A stretch of 64,000 nt of DNA, taken from assembly GCA_944739405.2 (NCBI GenBank), contig OX123182.2:64483183-64547182 (forward strand), given 5' to 3'. A program made the position numbers and the translations under genes. Source of the stretch: Euclidia mi (taxonomy: Eukaryota; Arthropoda; Insecta; Lepidoptera; Erebidae). The first letter of the stretch is position 1; each line of letters opens with the position of its first letter. This document shows, in pieces, positions 23,857 through 35,900 of this stretch. The notes under the pieces are model-generated. The model saw nothing but the letters and a program-made list of their open reading frames with translations, did not search any database and was not told where the DNA came from.

Positions 23857-23937
23857 CTTTTAAGAACATTGAAAACGAAGATATTTGAAACCATTCACAC
23901 AGCAGATACTTCTCACCATGAAGCAACTAGCAGCATG
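23857..23937 (+). CDS. phtf: phtf exon with start codon (coding 23918-23937)
   Basis: The acceptor ttattttcag ends at 23856 and the donor gtaagt starts at 23938. The ATG at 23918 (context tctcaccATG, purine at -3) reads MKQLAA plus TG of a Trp codon, completed by the next exon to give AAWYQKKISSYDKEEW. This aligns with the AISWYQKKIGAYD start I know from vertebrate PHTF proteins. The same frame has a TAA at 23861-23863, so the protein cannot start further upstream. The first 61 bases are leader. Confidence 0.82.
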
Positions 23938-26900
23938 GTAAGTGCCAACCGCAATTTTGTGCGAAATTAATTATTTGATTGTCTTTGCTGTTTTGAGTAG
24001 GTATGATTTGACTCATTTCTATTTGTTTAGCACAATAATTTGTAAAGCATTCATTAATAGAAAGAAACCAAGAAAAATATTCACACTTAGTTACTTTACT
24101 AAAGTATAAAAGTTCATGGTGCTGGATGATAATATGAAACCCTTTTGTGAGCGCTGGGGCTGCTCCCCGTCCGCCAAAAGGCAAGAAAGCGGTGTAGTGT
24201 CCGCGCCGCCTCCCAAGTCATAACTAGACGGGGCCCGCCAACACCAACGGCGGGCCAATCCCGGGCGGGGCCACGGAAAAGTATGCTACCACGAATCGCG
24301 TGACCCCGCCACTACACCGGACCCGTAGGGAAACCTTGGTGGTTTTAGTGGGTATGACCCGCCTTTAGGGGAGAGCCTCCACACACCTCCTCCGCTAGTC
24401 CCAAGCCTGGTCGATCACACTCTGGCCGGGTTGGCGTCGAGTTGAGATGGCTCATAAAGAGAGTTTCCACCGTAGTCAACAAAAAAATAAAAAGAGTAGA
24501 CTCGCACTTGACCAGATTTTGTTATTTGTTGATTCGGCGGCAATAGTAATATGTTCACTGTACCTTCTCTTTATCCGATTCTTCTTTACAAGGTCGTGTC
24601 TGCAAAGAGTTTTATCCTCTAGGCCTTTGAAGAGAGTCCTCCACGTGTTTCTGATTTCGGCGTGCCTTAGGCAGTGTTAATAGATGAGCCCGTTAGATAT
24701 TTAAATTGTTCCGAACACCGAGTTGGAGAGCGCCCGCGTGACCGTGAACACTTAACCTACACCCTGTGGAATTTCAACTACGCATTATGGTCTTTTGTCT
24801 ATCAGATGGACAGACTTTTGGCCAACAAAGAGGTCTATTACTAAATGTTTACATTCTTCGTATAAAGAACCCATACATTTATTTTTGCATATCCAATGAA
24901 CCCGCATAATTGAAGGCATGTAAAGACTTTATCTATTACATTTTTACTTTATTTTATGCATTTTCAAGTCCAACATGATGACATATTGCCGCTTACCAGA
25001 ACTTACTTACTTACGCCGTTGGATCAGCGACTCAAAGCAGGTCTTGTCCCGATACGCTATTTTGTCTTTTCTCGCGGTTCTTGGTAGTTTCTCGCCAAGG
25101 CGCCGTCAGATCCACCTCCAACACGTCTTTCCAGCGACACCTGGGTCGACCGGCATGTGGACCAAGGTATGCTTTTTTTTCTTCGATCCTTACCCACTCT
25201 TTCGTTGTGGACGAGCGAAGGACGAGCCAACGGAGTCAGTGCGCTTACGCTCTATGTCTAGCTAGGAGAATAAAAAAGTGCCTTTGCTTGAATTGAAAGA
25301 AAAGAAAGTTGGAGCAATATTGCTGATAGAAACTACTAGCAGTGTTCTTCCGTTGATACAGACTTGAGACTATTTTAAGCATCAGCGAATGGTGCTAACC
25401 AAACTTTTGGAAGCTCGATACTGTGTCTCACTGTGAGGCTTCTTCTCTTAAGCCTACTCTGAAATCTGAATACAAACCCATCGTATACATCAAAACAATG
25501 TTCGGTCCCCCAATGTCAATTACATTGGTCGAAAGCTGACTCTTACTAAAACACACATTATATTATCGATGCAAGCGCTTTACCTCCAATGCAAAATTTA
25601 ATTTACCTTGGATAGGTCATGGATTGCCCATTTCTATATGATTCTGTATATAGGTATACATGTTTTTCAGCTTTACACATTTCTCTTTGTTTTGGGCACT
25701 TTGGTCCCAGAACAAAGAGGTTGTTCGTTCCAATTTATATTTGAATTGTTGGTTTAAATCTGGAAGCAAGGTCATTAGGAGACTTAAGAAGTTTGACGTA
25801 CTAAAAAACGGACAAAGCACTATATTTTCAACTCATCTAAACAAGTCAAATTATTTACTTTTAATAGATATATAAAGTTTTTATGTATAACACGTAGCGC
25901 TCATAGCGAGACTTGGCTTGCCGTTCCTAACAGATCAGCAAAGTTAAGCAACGCTTGCACAGGTTGCCACTTGGATGGGTGACCGTGTGTGGCATTTTCA
26001 TCTGAGCGCTACCGTGCTTCGGACGGCACGTAAAGCTGTCGGTCCCGGCTCTTGTCTAAGGATATGGGTCGTTAGGCCATGTCGGAGGCCTTTGGGCGGT
26101 CTGAAAACTCCGACACCAGAGTTGGCCAAACACACACGAAAAACAAACAAAACAAATGTATACACACAAACAAATTGTGCAATATTATGTATACTTAATT
26201 AGTTATTTAAATTACTATTTAAAAATTAAGTAGGTAAGTAAGTCACATGTTTACTGTAAAACTAATCCAGTATAAAAAAAAAACATCAAGACAGTAGGTA
26301 CATAACCGTAACGTTGCATTAGGTTGGTCACCCTCAACTCTCTTCTTAGATTCTTTTTACCATCCCAAAGGCCGGCAACGCACTTGTGAAACTCCTCTGG
26401 TGTTCCGGGTGTCCTTAGACTGCGGTAATCGCTTACCATCAGACTACCAGTCTGCTCGTTTGCCGCCTATTTAAAAAAGAAAATGTTTTTGTGCAGGTAT
26501 CAAAAGAAGATAAGTTCGTACGACAAAGAGGAATGGGAGACGATGGTGGAGCAGCTGCTGATGCGCGGCACGTACCGCCGCCGCATCGTCGACTTCTCGA
26601 GCCACGCGCGCTCCTACCTCATCGACGTTGACTTGGTTAGAGGTACGCCAATACTTCATATAATGTAGACCTTTCCTTTACTTTATACCTACTTCATACG
26701 ACAAAGGAATTGGAGAAGATGGTGGAGCAGCTGCTGATGCGAGGCACGTACCGCCGCGGCATCGTCGACTTCTTGAGTCACACGCGGTCGTACCTCATTG
26801 ACGTTGACTTGGTTAGAGGTACGCCAATACTTCATAGAATGTTCTAGACCTTTCCTTCATTTTATACCTACTTCATACGAAAAAGAGGAATTGGAGACGA

Positions 26901-29900
26901 TGGTGGAGCGGCTGCTGATGCGCGGCACGTACCGACGCGGCATCGTCGACTTCTTGAGTCACGCGCGTTCGTACCTCATCGACGTTGACTTGGTTAGAGG
27001 TACGCCAATACATTATAGAAAGTTCTAGACTTTCTCTCATTTTATACTTGTTTTTAGGGTTCCGTACCTAAAAGGTAAAAAACGGAACCCTATTACTAAG
27101 CCTCCGCTGTCTGTCTGTCTGTCCGTCTGTCTGTCACCACGCTGTATCTCATAAACCATGATAGCTAGAAAGCTGAAATTTTCACAAATTATGTATTTCG
27201 GTTGCCGCTATAACAACAAATACTAAAAATTAAAAAAAAATAAAATTAAGGGGGGGTCCCATACAAAAAACGTGTTTTTTTTCGTATTTTTTGCTCAAAA
27301 TTACTAACTGTTACCTACGGGAAGACGCTTTAAATTTTTACAGAATATGTAGTTGTATATTACCTTTCAAAATAAATAATTAAATTTTAAAAAAGTAAAT
27401 AATAAACAGGTAGAAACTTATAAAGTATTTAAGTATACATACAACGAACGTGATTTTCTTTTATAGATGATGGTACGGAACCCTTTGTGTGCGAGTCCGA
27501 CTCGCACATGCCCAATTTTTTTATTTAAAGTTATTATAGCATAATAAGATCCATAATGCCATATATTGGTATTGTTATTTGTATGGAACAAAAATGGCAA
27601 ACATCCTACGTCCTACCTTATCTAGGAGCTTGGGTCGACTTTAGCCAACGCACATCTCACTACGGCCTACGTTAGCGCTCGCACCGATTGCTTCGATGTT
27701 TGCCAAAGAGGTATTAATTCCGGGTTTACTCCTATGTAGCCAATTTCGAGGAAGCAGTTCCTTATTTGATGACACTTATGATATAGTAGGTAGCAATTGC
27801 AAATGAACGCAGACGATATCAAGGTTAGTGTTCGTCAAAAAACGGCTTTTACTTACATAATTATATTCTATTTAATCAATGTAGCAAGAAGGTTAAAAGT
27901 CATAGCACCATAAATCGCGATGTTCATGGCAGAAATATCTATAGAAACAGAGCTTTCTGCATAATATTATCGTTGGGGTACAATACATATAAGATGGGTG
28001 GAATAAAATCAAACCATTACTTCGTCGAAAACATAAAGTTTTGAAGGTATAACCCGACTACGTAAAAAAGGGTCTAAAAAGGACGAACTGAATCAGAAAT
28101 GGTCAAGTTAAAGCTGTGGTCGTACGTTACGCCAAGAATACCTCCTTAAACAGACATCTATACAATGCTTTTGGCATCGCCGTAGTCGGGATAATAAAAT
28201 AAGATAAAACACTGCTAGCGCAAAAAGTTGAAAACAACTGTTCATACACTTAATGCAAAACAAAAACCTACAAAATTTACTAGCGTTTAAGAAGTTCTTG
28301 TCGACTCATGTGTCATATGCACTTAGAAAAAGAAACACCTCTGTATATTTCTTATATTATCAATAAGATATATACATATATATGCAGCTGAATCCTTATA
28401 TGAATTTATTTCAAGGCACTGATGCGGATATGGTAAGTGTCGTGGGTTGAAACGTGGATTACTACTGGTTATATTTGGTTATCTTTTATGACTGGAACAC
28501 TAAATATATGCTTTACTGATATGTTTTACATTCGAAAGCAGGTTTAAATTCTGGCTTTCTCTCAAATATCTTTACAACCTAATCTGGTATTTTTGTGGAT
28601 AATGAATATGAAAAGACGGCTTACCTCACATTGGTCATCTTGATTGTTCGTAATCTCAAGCTTAATCTTATGCCATAAAGAAATATTGCCCCTTAAATTA
28701 GTATCACCTTCTTGAATCTTGTAGAAGAAAGCACTACTAAGATTGTCAGCAGCTTGGCTTTACTTCGACTTTAAATGGGTCCATAAGAACAGTTTACAAC
28801 ACACCATTTTGTGGACAGCAAGTTCATCTGTTACTAGCTTTAAAAAAAAACATTATAATTAAAAACCCCAACTGCCCTCCCAAATCAAGGACTAAAAAGT
28901 ACAACATCGTCCTTTCACCTATTTCATTCTCGGAATGATAAAGAAAGACAAAGCATTCAAAACTGTTCATCTTAAAAATAAATTATGGCAAAATAGGGAA
29001 CATATAAAAAACCATAAACTCTAATAACATTACACTCCTTTTCGGTCAGTCCTGTAGGTATATGGCATTGATAATTATTATGTCTATTGAAAAAATAATA
29101 AAGGCATCATCTAATAAGTGTTTTTTTTTTCTTTCCCAACAGGGTCATCGTTCCCAAAAGCGAAGCCCACTCTGGGCATGCGCCGCGTAGTGTGGTACGC
29201 TCTAGTCCGTCTGTTGTTCCTACCCGCGTTATACCAGTGGTGGGCGCAGCAGACATCGCCAGCTTGCGCCAAGTTCCTCCTCACACTGTGGCTCATGCAG
29301 GTCCTCAACATCACCATCTACTTCATGACACCGGAGACAGTTGATATTGATGTAAGTTTACACGAAAATAAACCTTATTTCTTAGATTTATAGTTCAAAT
29401 TCCCTTGTGCTGTATAAGTATATTAGACATCTAATGTAAGAAAACCGTAGACACATATTGTGCGTCAAGTAGGTCCTCAATATCACCATATACTTCATGA
29501 CACCAGAGACAGTCGACAAAGACATAGTTTACAGAAAAGTATACCTTGTCTGGTTGTTATAAAGTTCAAACTTCCCTATTGGCTTCGTGCATAGTTTACA
29601 TTAGCCAATAGCGCAGGAACATATTGTGCATCGCAACAATAGTGTGGTGGATAAAAATAGCTACAATTTCATTGTAATACAAATAAGGTGCACGTGCTTT
29701 GTGGTCGGTTGTCAGGTAAACGTACCGCAGGAAAGTGAGACATGCCTAATACGGCAAGACGTTTGTTTGATAGGCTAAAAATTTAAATTATGGTTTAGGT
29801 ATATGCTGTCATGCTAGGGTTCCAGTAAGCTGGGGGCAAAGCACGCTTTTGCGGTTAACATAATTTGTTTTAGTAGCCACAGAAAATTACTTAAAAGTAA

Positions 29901-32900
29901 TTCTCTAGCAATTTATAAAGTCAAACCTGAAATCATTCTACACGCACTGCGATCTAGCTACCAACATAAACTAAGTAAATGTAACTTAGATCATAATGTG
30001 ATGTATAAAGTTTTTAAGACCTCAGACCATACGTGACTTCAGATAAAGCAAATTAGTTACATGAGCTATCATCTACGCTGGTATCGCGTACACTATAACA
30101 ATAATTGTACATATGTACACTTATCGCTCCTATATTAAGGCCGTAACGGGCGAAGCCTTTGGCCACTTTTATGTATTGGTCTCCTATGGCAAAGTATAAC
30201 CGCGTTTACGATAGATGCAATCAATTCAAAAAATATTATTGCATCGCGGGGCATTGCGGGAACCCTACGCCATTTCTTGAATATTTATTTTATTGGTCAC
30301 ATAGGCCTTGTTATGTATAAAATTTACAAAAAATGTGTCAAATTACATTTTCATGGAACTAATATTTGTTCTAAAAATTATCTGGTCTAAGTATACTTTG
30401 CCTGAATTCAAAAAAGGAGAAGTTCTCAGTTCGGTTGTGTATTTTTTATTTGAAAGGATATATGTACCTACTTCAAGTTCTGTCCCATTCATGCTTGAAG
30501 TATTTTTAGGGTTCCGTACCTCACAAGGTAAAAAAAGGAACCCTTATAAGATCACTTTCTTGTCCGTCTGTCTGTCTGTCCGTGTGTCACCACCGATTTT
30601 CTCAGGAACGGGTGGACCTAGCAAATTTAAATTTATACCAGATACTGAGGTCTATGGTTCCTATTAGGTGTATAAAATCAGTGTTCTGGGTCAACCCGAT
30701 AAAAAGATATGGTCAAAATTAGACTTTTGCGAAAACTTGTAAGTACCAATTTTCAATTTTCTTTTATTTTCGGTATTTTTATTTACTTGTGCTGTAAGAC
30801 CTTTGTTTTAACCAAAATTTACAATTCTAGGTCAACCGTAAGTACCCCCTATAGGTTTTGGGTCGAAAACCTATAAGTACGGTAGTTCCCGTTGAACTAG
30901 AATCACGAAATTTGGCCAAAAGCAGGGTCTTACAGCACAAATAAAGGAAAAATTACAAAAAATAAAAAAGTGAAAAATTTAAGGGTGTCCCCATACATAC
31001 ATTGTAGACTCCATTTAAGATAGTCCTCTAAGTGGTATGGGCGCTCATACAAATTTAGTGGACTAGCGTAATTAGCACCAACTTCAAATAAGGTAAAATG
31101 CGTACGGAACCCTCGGTGCGCGGGTCAGACTCGCACTTGCCCGATTTTTTTTTTGTTTAAATTAAAATGAATAATTATGAAATAAAATTGCTGATATGCC
31201 AAAAATGTGCTGTTATTGTGGTTTTTCGTTTGCAGCCGAACTGCTGGGTGGTCCCTTTGGGTCTGATGTTAGTACTGAGTGTGGTACACTCTCAGATAGT
31301 CAGCACGACTGAGATGGAGCTCGCTAGGGTCAGACCGCGCGCTACGTTCCGACGGAAACTGCCACGATATTTCAGGTAATATAAATAATATCGATATATT
31401 TGTTTTATTATTTCACTATAGCTGTGCATACTCAGACTAATAAGAATGACACAAAGCAGAGGTAATTCCAAATATAAAACAACATACAAAGTGGATAAAA
31501 ATCAGTCAAGGTGAACTGAAAAAAAATATGATTTACGCCGCATAGTTATCACACCATGAATGGTCTAAAATGCTTCTTAATAAAAATGTTGGTCTTCGCT
31601 TCGGCTTTGAAACTCAATGTTAAACGAAACACAATGCACTCTAATCAGATCTGTGTAAGTCCAGAGAAGCCATCAACCCCAAATTATTATGTATTATGAT
31701 CCGGAAAACAGAATATCACGTAGGGGAGTGGCTGCGGGTACCCTCTTGTTTATAATTAACTATTACTGAAGAACCCAACTTTTGGTATAGGCGGACGCGG
31801 TCAGAATGCGACGGTGGCAGCGGCGGAGGGTCGGGCGAGAGTGGCGCCACCTCGAGCCAGAACAAGACTCCCACCACCAAGCCGTCCAAGTTCAGGAGAA
31901 GACAGTCACGCCCTGAAGTTGCCGAGAATGGACTTAGGTAAACACCAAATAGTCTAGGTACGGCTGCAAAAATCTGCAGGTACCTGTTTTTGGTGCAAGT
32001 CATGTTTTTCATTATTAATTTATATTTTTATTTCAATTTCAAATTAATCATATTTTATCAAAAAAAGGTAACAAACGATTTCATGCAAAAAATACATTTA
32101 TTTATTAGCTACCAAATTATTTAAGATAACCGTGCTGTAATCTTTTCTATTACCATGTATCATTCATAGAAATCTAGTGTCACCAAACAAACAGGTAACT
32201 GTGTATACTGCAGCCGGATTTCGAACTTAATCGAGCAGAGAAAGACAGCCATGAAAAAACCTATTCTTTATCAATCTGAATCCGTTAGTTAAAATTAAAT
32301 TAATGGATCTTTGATGTATGAAAAAAGGGATGTGATGGCAAGAATTCCTGCAGCGCCCTTTTCTTCCAGCTAGTGTATTTTATTATTATTATATGCGTGA
32401 CGTATTTAAATATTCTTAGTTACAGCACATTAACACCTATCATCATCATCACCAGCCTTTAACAGTCCACTGCTGGACTAGGCCTCTGCTTTGAAAGGAG
32501 GAATTGGCCTACTATACCACGCTGGCCAAATGGGTTGGTGTTAGGTTTGTATCAAGTTTTCCTTCTCTTACAGTGCTGTTCTCTGCATAATATGCTCTCC
32601 CTCTGTCGGCTCTTACGACACCCATGGGATGATATGGGGTGGTGACAATCCGTATTCTAAATCCGTCACCACACGGACCAACCGTCCGTTAACACCTATA
32701 CAGACGTCAAACTAAAAATGTATTCAATAACATCATCACGAATAACATAAAAAAGTATTGCTCATCCATAATACCATTTAATTATAATGTAGGTTCTACC
32801 AAAACATTTTGATATTTTTCTGTGATGTTAATAAAAGCGAATCAACTACAGAATGGTGTATATTAAAATTGATTGCAACTTCATTTTAGGCCGTTGCTTG

Positions 32901-35900
32901 AATATGGTATAGCTTTATTTGTTAGCTAATGTTAGGTTCAATTCACACATAGAGTAGGTGTAGCTGTTGGCCACAATTGTTTCTAAGAATTGAGACCTTC
33001 ATATTTACTTTCAATGCTCGCATGAAATAGTCTAACTTGACCGTCTGCTGTGCAGAAGGTTAAGCTAGTTTGTAGGTAATAAATAAAGTGCTTCCGACCT
33101 TACGTATCGACCGTTCTACTCTTCACGTTGAAATGTCTACTTTAACGAAATTGCTATGATAATACATTTTAAAATATATTTTTTAAAATAAATGCTCTCT
33201 AAAATGAAAAAGAAATAAATTCTATATCATGGCCAAGTACATTTGAGTAAAACACTGACTTAAACGACCGTGTGTGGATTGTCCCAGGATATTATTTTCC
33301 GTTACCACAAGGTGCTACGTATTTTTTTATTTATAAATAGTCATTCAAATACTCCTATTATAAATATTAGAGTTGTGATGTTATCAGAATGCATACCAGC
33401 ATCACACGCGGTGTCCTTCATCCTGTGCTCTTCCTTGATAGTTCGTATTAGGCGTAGTTTGTGATAGCTACTTTAAATCGCACGACACTAAAAGTCCTGT
33501 AATTATATTATAATCTGCACGCATGGCGATGGCGTAGGGCGTAGACGGCGTAGTGACACTGCCCCGAGTGTTGTAGGATTCCAACAGAAGACGAGAGAAC
33601 ACTTGTCCATTAATTTTATTGTTGTTTCGAGTCTGGGTGTTAATTGCGTCTGTCGGTTGTATGTTTGTTAGTCTAACACAAGATTTATTCCTAACGCAGG
33701 AGTTTTCTAAAAAACAAATATTTCAAACTCAATTAATTATTTATTCTATATTTCGCATTAACCATAATAAACATTATGGAAAAAAAAACATTTATTAATT
33801 AAATATATTTTAATGAATTTGTAGCTACCTACACAAATAGTTTTAGAAATCAAGGGCAATCATATAATTGCCCTTGATTCATATATATGACTTTATGATA
33901 GAGGTCTTAGGAGATGATAACTAAAAAGCATTGTTAATCCATTATAATAAGGTTCAAATTCGCGAATTTTGTTGGGCAATAAGCAAACCTAAGTATGCAT
34001 ACGATTTTGCCGAAGAAAAGTCAGCGCTCGCCTTTGAATCATCATCATCAGCCCTTTACACTGTCCCACTGCTGGGCACGGGCCTCTTCCCATTATGAAA
34101 TACATTATTTTTAATATTTATCCAGATATGGCAGCAAATAACTGCCTAGACATTTAATTTAGGAACTTCTGTGCGAATAACTTGTAAGAAAACTTTGTGC
34201 GTACCTATAAAATGTTTAAACCGTTAAAATGAATTGGTAGGTTGGTATAAAGCAGTAACATTGGTCCTAGTACAAAATTGTAGTCAGTACTTTGTCAGCT
34301 TTCTAATCTATTTTATGTTGTGTGTGTGAATTGAGCCTAATTCTAGAAGTATTGAATACCGTACGCCGCGGCGACGCTGAGTTGTTGATAAACACACGCG
34401 TTTGGCTATCTGTATTGTGTAGCTGATAGTGCATACAAAGCCAGTGTGATGCGTATTATGTCGCTAAGTTTGTTTTGGTTAGCAATTTCTAATCAGTTAT
34501 TGCTACCTACTTTGTTCCTAAAATAGAGTAACTGGCAACAATCCAGATATTTAGAAGAATACCAAGGCTACTATTAGCATTCGCAAAATTATTGTAGTTG
34601 TAGTGCAAATAGTTTGATAATGGGTAATCAGTAATTCCAGAGATTCCGTATTAAAGAGACTTGAGAACGAAATCGAGATCACGAGTTACGTCCGATCCCA
34701 ATATTTGATCTGTCCATGGATTTGGGGCGACTAGAGATACATACATATTTAATTTGAATATAAGTTTTTTTTTAATATAAGTTGATGTTGGTCTCGCGGC
34801 ATAAATGTGCGCGTGGGATTGGGAGGTCTCGGGTTCGATTCCTGGATCGGGCAAAGTGGTATTGGGTTTTTCCGCTAGGAAATTCTCAGTAGCAGCACGG
34901 AGTCTGGTGATGTGCCTGGTACGGCAATAGGCCCACTATTACGTGGGACTAACATAAATCTGGCGAAATGTGGGTGTAATATTTAAACCTCTGCCTACCC
35001 CTTCGGGGATACAGGCGTAAGACTATAAATAAAATATAAGCTTCCAATTAAAGATGTCGAATATATATCTCCAGAAGTCATCCTTGGCTAGATCAAACAT
35101 ACCAGCCAATAGTCGATGCAAAATTTAGATCTAAAATTAATATAATAGGTTTTTGTATCATGTCATGCTTGCATGTTATGAAATCGTGTAATAATCCATC
35201 AACAATCATGCACAATAAATTATAGCCTAATCTCATACGGCGATTTTAAATATGAATTTGCGCGCGATGACCTCACTTCAATACAGTTTTATGAGCCTAA
35301 GTTACAACGGTGCCCGATAAATTTTACATAGTCATCACATCTAGAGCTGATAATAATATAATATTATATACTTTATTATTCTTTGTTTTAGGAAACGAAA
35401 AAAAGAATTGACGAAAGAGATCTTAATTAAAAATTTAGACCGCGGTCCTATTAAAAAGAAAACAATGATAAAAGTAAAAGCAAAAGATTCTGATGACGAA
35501 GATTATATGGTGTGGAAGAAACCGGATTTGACAGCACCTATAGTTACGTTTACTCCACCACCAGACGAGGCAACACCGAGTTGTTCGTTCAGATACAAAA
35601 CTAATATATTGACTAAAAAGCAACTAGAATCATTCAACGTGAGGCAAAATCAACAGATCAATATATCTCGAGCTTTAGCTGACGGAGATGATGGTTTCGA
35701 AAGCCTAAACGGCTACAATTCTAATGGTAGTGAAGGCGACAGAGTGAAAAATGAAACTGAAAATGAGCCACAGAATCAAGTGATTGCCGCTGTTTGTGAG
35801 GCAGTGGAAAGTAAACCGATAAATCAAGTGACTGAAGAAATAAACGCAAATATTGATAATGAGCCTGAGGTTTTCATAAACGCAGAAATATTGAAGAAGG

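Larger units (their letters stand above)
31938..35391 (+). other. phtf intron 5 with LINE and SINE pieces
   Basis: Holds the RTE-type tails at 32440 and 34038, a perfect hairpin at 33848-33879 and a SINE at 34784. The rest is AT-rich with no gene. Confidence 0.45.

Noticed and set aside
25892..25985. 5S rRNA gene
   Set aside because: The sequence departs from 5S in the stems, lacks the 3' end, and runs into a SINE body and A-rich tail.
26697..27002. Alternative mutually exclusive exons for phtf exon 2
   Set aside because: Copies 2 and 3 lack an acceptor that fits phase 2, copy 2 has a 2-base loss, and both lose the conserved Trp. They are better read as pseudo-exons.
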